Source: Chloroflexota bacterium (GTDB lineage Bacteria; Chloroflexota; Anaerolineae; Aggregatilineales; J027). Taken from it: a stretch of DNA of 64,000 nucleotides. Both the position numbers and the translations under genes were made by a program. A model generated the notes under the pieces. That model saw nothing but the letters and a program-made list of their open reading frames with translations, did not search any database and was not told the DNA's origin. Below, in pieces: positions 44,061-52,337 of this stretch; within the stretch, counting starts at the first letter, position 1, and the number at the start of each line of letters is the position of its first letter. Location: the NCBI GenBank assembly GCA_013112715.1, contig JABFGB010000007.1, positions 1-64,000 on the forward strand, written 5' to 3'.

Positions 44061-44089
44061 CATCACCCGTATTCAATAGACTAGCTAAG

Positions 44090-44130
44090 ATACCCCCCTT
44101 GCCAATAGTTCGGTGAGGGGGTTAGTTTAT
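44090..44130 (+). terminator. Probable terminator after the alpha-2-macroglobulin gene
   Basis: A stem of CCCCC and GGGGG runs (about 44093-44102 with 44110-44121, with a small internal mismatch) is followed by TTAGTTT. It stands 30 bases past the stop and just before the start of the next gene. Confidence 0.65.
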
Positions 44131-44143
44131 CAATGGAGGCTCT

Positions 44144-45310
44144 ATGAGTAGACCCAAAAAGAAACGTGGCTTTCGCCCAATTGTCGTGGGAGATCAGCGG
44201 TTTCGATGGAGATTTAGGGCAGGGTACGACAACAGCTTCATGGAAATTAGTGCCGAAGACACTCATGGGCAGAAATTGATTGTGACGCTATTGAATTGGC
44301 GTGATCCTTGGCTAAACCTAGCAGGCTTTGAATTGATACCAAATAGTATTCAGTTTTATACCTCTGTCCAAAATAACCCTCCCGTGATTACATCTAAATT
44401 TGTGCGACAAGCGATCTTGTTCGCTTTATCCGAAGGTTGGCAACCGAATAAAAAGGCATCAGCACCACTGAAGATTTGGTATCAAGATGATAAGTTTTCG
44501 CTTCTTGCCGAACAGGTGGTATCTGTCCCTATCAATCCAGACAGTAGTATGTTTAGATTCAAGCGGGGGCAGCTTTTACTAGATTTTGCATATGAGCCTA
44601 AGGGAGATACATCTATGCCTGCCCAAGACGAAATTTATCAAAAACATGCGGATAAATATGATTTGCTGGTCATGCGCGAGGACTATCAAGAAAATATTCT
44701 GGCTGCACTGCGAACCATCCATCCGCTGCAAAATGCCGAAGTGGTTGAATTTGGCGCAGGTACGGGTCGCATGACGGGCATTGTCGCCCCCTACGTCAAA
44801 TCCATTCTGGCAACCGACATTTCTGAGCATATGCTGGCCGTTGCGGATGAAAAATTAACCCCACAGTATCCCCACCTGCGCTTGGCAGTGGCCGATAACC
44901 GCCAGATGCCGATCAAAACTGCCAGCGCCGACATCACCATTGCTGGGTGGAGTTTTGGACATGCGACAGTCTGGTATCAGGACAGATGGCGTGAGGAAAT
45001 TAGCCAAGCAGTCGCTGAAATGAAGCGAGTTTTGCGTCCGGGTGGGGTCGCCATCATCTTAGAGACACTGGGGACAGGCCGCGAAACCCCAAATCCGCCA
45101 ACTGACATCCTTGCCGATTACTACAATTGGATGGAAAACGAGCAGCGGTTTAGCCATACATGGATTCGCACCGATTATCAGTTTGAATCACCCGAAGAGG
45201 CCGATTTCTTGGTGCGCTTCTTTTTTGGCAATGATTTCGCGGATGCGGTCATGAAGGATAAGCGCGTCACTTTACCAGAATGCACTGGCATCTGGTGGCT
45301 AACCGTGTAA
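44144..45310 (+). CDS. Fusion of an unknown domain with a class I SAM-dependent methyltransferase
   Basis: The 388-residue frame has two parts. Residues 1-155 form a domain I cannot name, with LLNWRDPWLNLAGFELIPNS and FVRQAILFALSEGWQP; I recall similar stand-alone proteins. Residues 158-388 are a methyltransferase: motif I VVEFGAGTGRMTGIV, acidic motif II ILATDISEHML, and motif III/post ADITIAGWSFGH and VLRPGGVAIILETLG. An internal ATG at 44615 has its own ribosome site (AAGGGAG eight bases before). The first part is AT-rich and the second GC-rich. It may be a recent fusion of two neighbouring genes, still able to make the methyltransferase alone. The substrate is unknown. The 3' end overlaps the Nudix gene by 12 bases, tail to tail. 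Confidence 0.85.
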   Translation: MSRPKKKRGFRPIVVGDQRFRWRFRAGYDNSFMEISAEDTHGQKLIVTLLNWRDPWLNLAGFELIPNSIQFYTSVQNNPPVITSKFVRQAILFALSEGWQPNKKASAPLKIWYQDDKFSLLAEQVVSVPINPDSSMFRFKRGQLLLDFAYEPKGDTSMPAQDEIYQKHADKYDLLVMREDYQENILAALRTIHPLQNAEVVEFGAGTGRMTGIVAPYVKSILATDISEHMLAVADEKLTPQYPHLRLAVADNRQMPIKTASADITIAGWSFGHATVWYQDRWREEISQAVAEMKRVLRPGGVAIILETLGTGRETPNPPTDILADYYNWMENEQRFSHTWIRTDYQFESPEEADFLVRFFFGNDFADAVMKDKRVTLPECTGIWWLTV

Positions 45311-45778
45311 GGCCAATTGGACGGCGTTCCACACCATATCACCCGCGGTAAAACTTTCGGCGGTACAGTCATTCACGGCCACCCAATGGGGGTTGGTTGT
45401 CCATTCATCCGCCAAGATGCTGTTACGAATCGTGCCACCTGTCACCTCAGCCCGATAGAAAAAGTGGAGGGTATGCCAGTGTTTGCCGCTAGGGGTCAAG
45501 AAGAAATTGTCCTGTACATGCACCAGTTCAATGATCTTGGCTTCGAGACCTGTTTCCTCCCATACTTCGCGGATGAGCGCTTCCTCTACTCTTTCCCACA
45601 CCTCGACCCCGCCGCCGGGCAGGTCGAATTTGTGGGTGTGGATGTTATCCTGCACCAATAATTCGCCTTTGTCATTCAAAATGAGCGCATAAACACTGGG
45701 TCGCCACACTATTTTTTCGACCAGCATCTCGACCCGTTCACCCTGAACATTACGCCCTTTGACAAATTCTGGTGGCAT
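45299..45778 (-). CDS. Nudix hydrolase
   Basis: Nudix enzymes cleave nucleoside diphosphates linked to other groups. The box is complete: GGGVEVWERVEEALIREVWEETGL fits G-x5-E-x7-REUxEExGU with the metal-binding Glu residues in place, at about residues 55-77. The protein is 159 residues, typical for a single Nudix domain. The substrate cannot be read from sequence. It ends the minus-strand operon led by upp, seven bases after the DUF5996 gene. Confidence 0.92.
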   Translation of the reverse strand: MPPEFVKGRNVQGERVEMLVEKIVWRPSVYALILNDKGELLVQDNIHTHKFDLPGGGVEVWERVEEALIREVWEETGLEAKIIELVHVQDNFFLTPSGKHWHTLHFFYRAEVTGGTIRNSILADEWTTNPHWVAVNDCTAESFTAGDMVWNAVQLALHG

Positions 45779-45785
45779 GGATGGT

Positions 45786-46571
45786 CTATCCTTTGGTCAT
45801 AAGTGGGGCAATGGCTTGGAAAATTTGCATTTGGAAGCCCTCAATCACCTGTGAAGTCCCTGTCATTCCACGCAAGCTGTCGTATGAAATCATGACACCT
45901 GTCCAGCCTTCGGTGTGCCATTGGGCCAGCGGCGGCAGTGGAATATCTAATAGACCGGGGGGAATGGGCCACGCATACGCATAAAAGTAGGGACGCGGTA
46001 GGCCGTCACTGAAGGGGGCAAACCCAAAATTGAGGTGGGGTGCTTGTTCACTGGCCTCGTTGGTGGCAAACCATAAAAATGAGAGATCAAAATGGTGCGG
46101 CCACACGACAATCGGCGACATTAGACCGTCTAACCGCGCACGAAAACGGGCGGTGGCGGTAAAGATTGAGTACAGGGCGTCGGCATAATCTTCGGCCAGT
46201 GACGGGCTGATAACAAATGGTTCGGTATCAGATAGTTTGTCAGTGGGCAAGGTGATGGGATGGCCGAGATGGGTTAACAAAGCACTGGTGGCCTCTGCTA
46301 AGGTAGCTTGGTTGTGCCCAATCAACGATATATCAATAGTGGGACTGCCTGCTGACCGATAGACCAGATGGCTGTTTACAAAATCGAGCAAAACTTCACC
46401 GCCAAACGGCAGTAAACCCGTGCTTAATCCCTCTGGCACGACCTGAAGGCTGTGATGTAAGGCATGGGGCAGTGGTTGAAGTGTCTGCAAGCGAATTTCA
46501 CGCAGCACTTTGCAGGCACGGTGCAAACTATCGCGGGTGTCATCCCAAAAATTCAGTTCAGGCAGCAGCAT
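45786..46571 (-). CDS. DUF5996-like protein
   Basis: The 261-residue protein of unknown function resembles DUF5996. A characteristic early section has VVPEGLSTGLLPFGGEVLLDF. A central one has SPIVVWPHHFDLSFLWF, and the end has NFGFAPFSDGLPRPYFYAYAWPIPPGL. The His/Asp and Trp residues in these blocks are conserved in the family as I recall it. No signal peptide or membrane helix. It lies between the wecA-like gene (18-base gap) and the Nudix gene (7-base gap). Operon position gives no clear function. Confidence 0.72.
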   Translation of the reverse strand: MLLPELNFWDDTRDSLHRACKVLREIRLQTLQPLPHALHHSLQVVPEGLSTGLLPFGGEVLLDFVNSHLVYRSAGSPTIDISLIGHNQATLAEATSALLTHLGHPITLPTDKLSDTEPFVISPSLAEDYADALYSIFTATARFRARLDGLMSPIVVWPHHFDLSFLWFATNEASEQAPHLNFGFAPFSDGLPRPYFYAYAWPIPPGLLDIPLPPLAQWHTEGWTGVMISYDSLRGMTGTSQVIEGFQMQIFQAIAPLMTKG

Positions 46572-46589
46572 AGAGATTTCCTTTTAGGA

Positions 46590-47666
46590 TTATTTTGACG
46601 GAGGCATAATCGGCAGGTTATTAGAGCGCCCCCGCCAACTGACTATTGCAAACGTACCCAGCACAATAATCATCATCACCACCAAGCCCAGCAGTTTATA
46701 GAGGCGGCTGGTGGTCAACAGCGCGATACCCCCAAACAAGGCGCTGAACACATAATAGCCTAAAACGATGGTGCGCTGTGAATAGCCCAAATCTACCAAG
46801 CGTAAATGTAAGTGTCCACGATCCCCCATCATCGGATTACGGCCCTCACTCAGGCGGCGAATCGCTTGCCACGCCAAATCCATCAGGGGTAGCCCCATCA
46901 CCAGCAAAATCGTCGCCATTTTCGCCCCGCCGATGATGGCAAGGCAACCCAGCGTGAAACCCAAAAAGGTCGCACCTCCCCCCATAAAGATTTTGGCGGG
47001 GTGGAAATTATAGGGCAGGAATCCTAGTGTTGCCCCAAACAGAGCTAAGGGTAGCAGGCCGACGCTGATTTGATTCAGTTCAAAGGTGGCGTGGAGAAAA
47101 ATGACCAGTGAGGCAATCGCACCAACACCCGCTGCTAGACCGTCTAGGCCATCCAAAAAATTGACGGTGTTCATCATCAACCCCAACCAAAACAGGCTGA
47201 TGGTGACAGTTACCCAATAAGGCCAGTCTGATGTGGTATTCCCGCTAAAGGGATTATTGAAACTCTCAATAAAAATGAGGAAGGCAACCGCAATGGCAGC
47301 AGCAGTCAACTGCGCCAGATAATTGACGATGGGCGAAAAATCGTATTTATCATCAAGGAAACCCATAATATAGATGAAAATTCCGCCAAGCAGCAAACCT
47401 ATCAGGCGGACAATTTCATTCGAATCAGTGGTTTCTACATCGGTGAACTGGGCGACAATCACTGCCACTACAAATGACGTTGCAATGGCTAGGCCACCTA
47501 ATTTGGAGGTTGGGTGTTGATGTAGGCGGCGTCCCCCGGGTTTTGCCAAAATATTGAGCCAATGCCCCAAACGAATCATCAAAGGGGTCAGAAGCAGTGA
47601 CAGCCCAAAGGCCACCCCAAAGACAATCAAGAACGATGGCCCGTGTTCTGACACAATATTTGTCAT
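46590..47666 (-). CDS. wecA: WecA-like undecaprenyl-phosphate sugar-1-phosphate transferase
   Basis: This integral membrane enzyme starts polysaccharide synthesis by moving a sugar-1-phosphate (usually N-acetylglucosamine) from UDP to undecaprenyl phosphate. The 358 residues give about ten membrane helices. Diagnostic loops are the Asp pair GFLDDKYDFS, the NTVNFLDGLDGLAAG motif and the His-rich MMGDRGHLHLRLVDLGYSQRT. HQHPTSKLGGLAI at the start matches the family. This family also includes MraY; the His-rich loop favours WecA/TagO-type enzymes. It is the second gene of the upp operon, 27 bases after upp. Confidence 0.9.
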   Translation of the reverse strand: MTNIVSEHGPSFLIVFGVAFGLSLLLTPLMIRLGHWLNILAKPGGRRLHQHPTSKLGGLAIATSFVVAVIVAQFTDVETTDSNEIVRLIGLLLGGIFIYIMGFLDDKYDFSPIVNYLAQLTAAAIAVAFLIFIESFNNPFSGNTTSDWPYWVTVTISLFWLGLMMNTVNFLDGLDGLAAGVGAIASLVIFLHATFELNQISVGLLPLALFGATLGFLPYNFHPAKIFMGGGATFLGFTLGCLAIIGGAKMATILLVMGLPLMDLAWQAIRRLSEGRNPMMGDRGHLHLRLVDLGYSQRTIVLGYYVFSALFGGIALLTTSRLYKLLGLVVMMIIVLGTFAIVSWRGRSNNLPIMPPSK

Positions 47667-47693
47667 ATCAAATGCCTATTCAGTGAAAACCCA

Positions 47694-48320
47694 TTAGGCC
47701 GTACCGAACTGACGATCTCCGGCATCACCCAAACCGGGCACGATGAAGCCGATCTCATTGAGGTGGTCATCAACGGCGGCAAGGTGAATGGGCACATCCG
47801 CGTGTACGGACGAGAGTTTATCAATCCCTTCCGGCGCACCAATCAAACCAACATACTTAATATGGTGGACACCCCAATTTTTTAAGACATCTACCGCGGC
47901 AACGGCTGAACCACCCGTCGCCAACATGGGGTCGAGAATTAGGCAAAGCTGGACAGTCGGCTCAACAGGGAGTTTATTATAGTATTGCACTGGACGCAGC
48001 GTGCGTTCGTCGCGGTAGAAACCCAGATGCCAGACCTGTGCGCCGGGGATCATTTCGAGCATCCCAGACACCATCCCAAGACCAGCCCGCAGAATTGGAA
48101 CGAGGCCGATTTCCTGCTTAAGACGGTGGCCCTGTGCTTGACCCATTGGTGTGTTAACGGTCAGTTCTTCCAATTCAAGGTCGGCTGTCGCCTCATAACA
48201 CAACAATTTTGCCATTTCGCCTACCAACTCACGAAATTGGCGATGTTTGGTTTCTGTGTCTCGAAGCAAGGCAAGTTTGTGCTGCAAAAGGGGGTGTTTG
48301 GACACATGCACTTGTGCCAT
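47694..48320 (-). CDS. upp: Uracil phosphoribosyltransferase
   Basis: Upp salvages uracil to UMP using PRPP. The start at the ATG at 48318-48320 gives 208 residues, the usual family length, beginning [21 protein letters not shown] longer frame from 48380 or 48428 adds up to 36 residues with no family match, although an SD-like GGAGG lies about 40 bases before 48320, so the start is uncertain. Motifs include [21 protein letters not shown] and the PRPP-binding [13 protein letters not shown]. The strong promoter at 48405-48433 lies directly upstream. The gene leads an operon with wecA-like, DUF5996 and Nudix genes. Confidence 0.95.
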   Translation of the reverse strand: MAQVHVSKHPLLQHKLALLRDTETKHRQFRELVGEMAKLLCYEATADLELEELTVNTPMGQAQGHRLKQEIGLVPILRAGLGMVSGMLEMIPGAQVWHLGFYRDERTLRPVQYYNKLPVEPTVQLCLILDPMLATGGSAVAAVDVLKNWGVHHIKYVGLIGAPEGIDKLSSVHADVPIHLAAVDDHLNEIGFIVPGLGDAGDRQFGTA

Positions 48321-48404
48321 AAGAATAATCAGGGGCAATAAATCTTGCGCCTGAAGTGTCCTCCTTCGTGAATTATTCATTAAAACTTTCGATCTCGCCG
48401 AAAG

Positions 48405-48433
48405 ATTATACGTGGCGAATAGGCGCATGTCAA
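48405..48433 (-). promoter_or_regulatory. Consensus sigma-70 promoter of upp
   Basis: On the minus strand perfect TTGACA (48428-48433) and perfect TATAAT (48405-48410) lie 17 bases apart. Transcription would start near 48398, giving a leader of about 80 bases. Confidence 0.9.
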
Positions 48434-48470
48434 AACATTGTAGCTAGGCCTTTTAGCCATTTTGCGCTAG

Positions 48471-48499
48471 TTGACTTGCCTATAGGACAAGAGTATAAT
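48471..48499 (+). promoter_or_regulatory. Near-consensus promoter of the DUF4388 gene
   Basis: TTGACT (48471-48476), a 17-base gap and perfect TATAAT (48494-48499) run away from the upp promoter, 38 bases from it between -35 boxes. The leader to the ATG at 48586 is about 80 bases. Confidence 0.85.
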
Positions 48500-48585
48500 C
48501 CCAATGAAGGTTGGCTGATTTATTGATATTGCATTAACACACCGTCAAGGCTAGTCTCTAGCGACTCCAGGAGCATTACACGTCA

Positions 48586-49476
48586 ATGGCGCTTAAAGGT
48601 AATCTAGCGGTTTTTACAACCACGCAATTGCTCAATTTAATTAACCTGTCAAAGAAATCTGGAGTCCTTACCATCTACGAAGGTCACAAAACGGGCAAAA
48701 AATTGACTTTGGGGGACGGCCTTACCCAAATTGATGAAGTCGCTCCCGGTAAAGAAGTCGCCAATCTCAATTTTCAACAGGGGATGCTGGTATTTGCACA
48801 GATGAACGGCAAGGATGGTCATCTTGCCAGCATCTTGCAGCGGGCTGGGAAATTGAATGAAGAACAGGCCCGTACCATCCGCGAGAAAGCCGCCTCGCTC
48901 AACGATAAAGGGCTGGCATTGCGCCTCATCAATGCCAACTATGTCACCAAAAATGATATTGTCCGCAGCATCCAAAAACACGCCGTCAGCATCGTCTTTG
49001 ACCTGATGACGTGGAAACAAGAACCCTTCGAATTTAAAGAAAACATCGCCCCGCCCGACAGCCACATTCTCGTGCCAATTGACCTAAAAAACGTTATTAT
49101 CGAAGGCACACGCATTATCACCGAGCAAAAACATCTGGAAGAAGAAATCGAAAATCTCGATTTTGCGTTAAAATTCCCAGAGAATCCGGGTGAGAAATTC
49201 AAGAATGTGCAACTTGGCACGAATGAATGGCGGGTAGTGGGGTTCATCAACGGCAAGAATACCATTCGGCAGATCGGCAAGGCGTGTAACATGACCGATA
49301 CCGAAATCCGCCGGATTGTTTATGGCTTGTTACAGGCTGGTTTGGTTCAGATGATTCGACCTCAATCGGCAGAGCAACCCAAACGTGGCACAGACCTGAA
49401 ACGTCAGCAGCCCGCCAATACGCGAATTGAGCGCGATGTCATTCAGCGTCTGATTGTAAAAATTAAGAATACCTAG
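48586..49476 (+). CDS. DUF4388 domain-containing signalling protein
   Basis: Proteins of this type start with a DUF4388 (PATAN-like) domain that often links to two-component and small-GTPase signalling. Here residues 1-95 show MALKGNLAVFTTTQLLNLINLSKKSGVLTIYEG, then a hydrophobic GMLVFAQM strand typical of the domain. The middle (LNEEQARTIREKAASLNDKGLALRLINANYVTKNDI) is helical and repeats the same style as the end of these proteins. The last third (FINGKNTIRQIGKACNMTDTEIRRIVYGLLQAGLVQMI) is a winged helix-like domain. It may be transcribed with the GTPase 83 bases downstream. Confidence 0.85.
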   Translation: MALKGNLAVFTTTQLLNLINLSKKSGVLTIYEGHKTGKKLTLGDGLTQIDEVAPGKEVANLNFQQGMLVFAQMNGKDGHLASILQRAGKLNEEQARTIREKAASLNDKGLALRLINANYVTKNDIVRSIQKHAVSIVFDLMTWKQEPFEFKENIAPPDSHILVPIDLKNVIIEGTRIITEQKHLEEEIENLDFALKFPENPGEKFKNVQLGTNEWRVVGFINGKNTIRQIGKACNMTDTEIRRIVYGLLQAGLVQMIRPQSAEQPKRGTDLKRQQPANTRIERDVIQRLIVKIKNT

Positions 49477-49559
49477 TTTAGTCATCATTTTTTATCATCC
49501 GTGCTAGGGAGGGGGTTACTCCCGGCTTTCATGGTAGAAATGCGAGTAACGAGACACCT

Positions 49560-50105
49560 ATGCAAACTGTAAAAATGGTTATCACTGGCCCTTTTAGTTC
49601 GGGCAAAACTGAATTTATTAAATCCATTAGCGAGATCGAGGTTGTCTCGACGGAAAGCCCTATCGCTAAAGATTCGCCAGAAGCGATGGAGAAAGCCAAT
49701 ACCACCGTTGCGATGGACTTTGGCCGTATCACAGTGGACGACGACTTGGTGTTGTATTTGTTTGGTACCCCCGGCCAGCGCCGTTTCGACTTTATGTGGG
49801 AAATTTTGGCAGAAGGCATGTTGGGTTTCGTGGTGATGGTGGATAGCTCCAAGCCAGAAACGTTCCGTGAAGCCCGCAGCATTTTGGAAACGTTCCGTGC
49901 CTATGCCCCAACGCCGTATGTGGTGGCCGCCAACAAACAAGACCACGAAGACGCATGGAAACCAGAAGACTTGCGCATCGCCCTCCGTATTGAGGACGAA
50001 AACGTGAAACTGCTGTCCTGTGTTGCCAAGAACAAAGAAAGCGTCAAAGAAGTTTTGTTGGAACTGCTCTATTCAATTTTGGAAGAGATGGACGCGCCAA
50101 AATAA
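49560..50105 (+). CDS. Small Ras-like GTPase (MglA/Gtr-type)
   Basis: The 181-residue protein is a GTP-binding switch. It has the P-loop GPFSSGKTEFIKS, a switch region DFGRITVDDDLVLYLFGTPGQRRFDFMW, with FGTPGQ as G3, the guanine base motif ANKQD as a variant of NKxD, and a final G5-like SCVAK. The G3 and P-loop are typical of the bacterial family that pairs with Roadblock/LC7 proteins and controls polarity or gliding. No Roadblock gene is adjacent. Together with the DUF4388 gene before it, it makes a likely signalling pair. Confidence 0.92.
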   Translation: MQTVKMVITGPFSSGKTEFIKSISEIEVVSTESPIAKDSPEAMEKANTTVAMDFGRITVDDDLVLYLFGTPGQRRFDFMWEILAEGMLGFVVMVDSSKPETFREARSILETFRAYAPTPYVVAANKQDHEDAWKPEDLRIALRIEDENVKLLSCVAKNKESVKEVLLELLYSILEEMDAPK

Positions 50106-50179
50106 TCCTTGCAATTGGCGAGGGGGCAGCAAACAAATTTTATCTTTTAATCACCATTGCAATCGCTAGGATTATTGCT

Positions 50180-50995
50180 GTGCCTTTATTGGTAACTGAA
50201 GCGCCTAATCCCGGTATTATCCACTATGAAACTTATGGTCGGGGTCGTCCGGTTTTATTTTTACATGGATGGCTTGGGTCATGGGCCTTGTGGCGTCCCA
50301 CCATTGAGGCATTGGGTCAAGAATATAAAACCTATTCCCTAGACTTTTGGGGCTTTGGTGAAAGTCGCGGATCGGGCGAAAACTCGGCTAATCTCCAGTC
50401 TTTTCAGGTAGATAGCTTCGTCGAGATGGTCAGCCAATTTATGGATAAATTGGGCATCCCCAAAGCCGCCGTGGTTGGACACAGTATGGGGGGGACGGTC
50501 TCGCTGAACACAGGGATCAAGTACCCCGATAAGGTTGTCAAAGCCTGCTGCATTGGCTCCCCGATCAATGGAAATTCCTTAAATCTGCTGCTCAAGCTCT
50601 CGGGTGTCCCCGCCTTTGCCTTCATTGTGTGGCGCTTCCCTCCACTCTTGCGCATGTTCTTACGCATCTATAGCCGCTTTATGGCAAAAGATGGCAAAAA
50701 GATGGCCGCGATGATTAGCCAAGATGTGTCGCAGGTTACAATGGAATCGTTCTTCCAAAGCATTGGTACCCTGCGTGAGACCAACCTCACCGATCAACTC
50801 AACAAAATCACCATGCCGACACTGGGGATTTATGGCAAGCGCGACATTATTGTAAATCCCAATCAGCGCCATCTCTTGGCAAAAGGCGTACCCCATGCCA
50901 AAGTTGTCTATATTGAGGATGCAGGACATTTTCCCATGCTGGATACCCCCGACCTCTTCTTGGAGACGCTACGGAATTTCCTAAAAATCAAATAG
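50180..50995 (+). CDS. Alpha/beta-fold hydrolase
   Basis: The start is a GTG at 50180. The 271-residue enzyme has the oxyanion HGWLGSWALW, the nucleophile elbow VVGHSMGGTVSL with the Ser, an acid Asp in GKRDIIVNP and the catalytic His in EDAGHFPML. The lid region 130-200 is hydrophobic and basic. It resembles general esterases or haloperoxidase-like enzymes. The substrate is unknown. It has the same direction as the GTPase upstream and the AlaX gene downstream, but gaps of 74 and 44 bases leave operon structure open. Confidence 0.88.
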   Translation: MPLLVTEAPNPGIIHYETYGRGRPVLFLHGWLGSWALWRPTIEALGQEYKTYSLDFWGFGESRGSGENSANLQSFQVDSFVEMVSQFMDKLGIPKAAVVGHSMGGTVSLNTGIKYPDKVVKACCIGSPINGNSLNLLLKLSGVPAFAFIVWRFPPLLRMFLRIYSRFMAKDGKKMAAMISQDVSQVTMESFFQSIGTLRETNLTDQLNKITMPTLGIYGKRDIIVNPNQRHLLAKGVPHAKVVYIEDAGHFPMLDTPDLFLETLRNFLKIK

Positions 50996-51039
50996 TCCTT
51001 ATTGCCGCCCACCCATATTTTGTCCCAACGAGGTGCCGC

Positions 51040-51759
51040 ATGACCGAACTCCTCTATCAATTAGATGCGTATCTGCGTGAATTTGAGGCTGTTGTCACGG
51101 CGATAGACCCTGAAACGAATGGCGTCATGCTTGATAAAACAACCTTCTATCCGGGTGGCGGGGGTCAGCAACCCGATGCCGGGATGTTGATCGCAGGGGA
51201 TGTTCAGTATATCGTCAGCCAAGCCAAGAAAAATGGCGATACCGTGCTTCATTTAATCGAAGGGGAGACCTGTCCTGCTGTCGGTACGATGGTCAAAGGG
51301 GTATTGGATTGGGAGCGGCGTTATGCCGCCATGCGTACCCACACCGCCATGCACATCCTGTGTGGGGTGATCTGGCGCAAATTTGGCGTCAGTGTGACGG
51401 GAGGTAATATGGAATTGCTCAAAGGGCGCATGGATTTTGAATTTGGCGAACTGACCCGCGAGACGATTGCCGAAATTGAGGGCGACATCAATGCCGAAGT
51501 AACGGCGGCGCGTCCGGTGCGAGTAGCGATTTTGCCTCGTGATGAAGCCTTTCAAATCCCCGACCTCATTCGCACCAAAATCAACCTGCTGCCTCCGCAA
51601 ATCCAACAAGTTCGTACAGTGGAACTTGTCGGATTAGATTTGCAGGCGGACGGCGGCACCCATGTCCACAATACGTCGGAAGTCGGGCACATCCGCATCA
51701 CCGACTATCAAAGCAAGGGCAAAGCCAATAAACGGCTGTACATTGAGCTAGACGCATAG
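51040..51759 (+). CDS. AlaX-type alanyl-tRNA editing protein
   Basis: This stand-alone editing enzyme removes wrongly charged Ser or Gly from tRNA-Ala. The 239 residues hold the N-terminal FYPGGGGQQPDAG block, the zinc motif HTAMHIL as HxxxH, and a DGGTHVHNTSEVG block where the usual C of CxxxH is replaced by Asp, leaving one His. Zinc binding may thus use Asp. The sequence matches the long (AlaX-M) type with a C-terminal strand region. It may be expressed with the acetyltransferase 20 bases downstream. Confidence 0.88.
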   Translation: MTELLYQLDAYLREFEAVVTAIDPETNGVMLDKTTFYPGGGGQQPDAGMLIAGDVQYIVSQAKKNGDTVLHLIEGETCPAVGTMVKGVLDWERRYAAMRTHTAMHILCGVIWRKFGVSVTGGNMELLKGRMDFEFGELTRETIAEIEGDINAEVTAARPVRVAILPRDEAFQIPDLIRTKINLLPPQIQQVRTVELVGLDLQADGGTHVHNTSEVGHIRITDYQSKGKANKRLYIELDA

Positions 51760-51779
51760 GGAAAATTTAGGGAAATCTC

Positions 51780-52253
51780 ATGGAAATTCGCCACGCGACC
51801 CCTGACGATTATGCGCCCATTATCAAGGTTATAAATGATTGGTGGGGTGGTCGTCAGATGAGTGACATGCTGCCCAAGCTGTTTTTTGTGCATTTTCAGG
51901 ACACCAGCTTTATCGCTATGGAGAACGATCAAATTGCAGGCTTCCTCATTGGCTTCCTGTCGCAAACGTTTCCAAATGAGGCGTATATCCATTTTGTGGG
52001 GGTGCATCCCGATTTTCGAAAAAAAGGCGTGGGCAAGATGCTGTATGAGCATTTCTTTGAGGTCGTCCGTCAGCATGACCGCCATATCGTGCGCTGCGTG
52101 ACCTCGCCCATTAACCACACCTCAATTGCCTTCCATACCCGGATGGGGTTTGTCGCCGAATCCGGCACACTTGTCAGCGAATCTGGAGTTCCCGCTTTTC
52201 CCAACTATGATGGGGCAGGGGAACATCGTGTGCGATTTGTCAAGGAAATTTAG
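51780..52253 (+). CDS. GNAT-family N-acetyltransferase
   Basis: The 157-residue enzyme moves acetyl from acetyl-CoA to an amine. The family motif A is YIHFVGVHPDFRKKGVGKMLYEHFF, where RKKGVGK is the R-x-x-G-x-G/A pyrophosphate loop. Motif B follows as NHTSIAFHTRMGFV. The substrate is unknown; rimI-like or amino-acid targets are equally possible. It lies 20 bases from the AlaX gene. Confidence 0.9.
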   Translation: MEIRHATPDDYAPIIKVINDWWGGRQMSDMLPKLFFVHFQDTSFIAMENDQIAGFLIGFLSQTFPNEAYIHFVGVHPDFRKKGVGKMLYEHFFEVVRQHDRHIVRCVTSPINHTSIAFHTRMGFVAESGTLVSESGVPAFPNYDGAGEHRVRFVKEI

Positions 52254-52337
52254 TTGAAAACTCCCTAGACACCCCGCTGTAGCGTCCTATAATAGTCGTT
52301 AAGTATCAACAAGCTATCAGCGATTGGGACTCATGCT

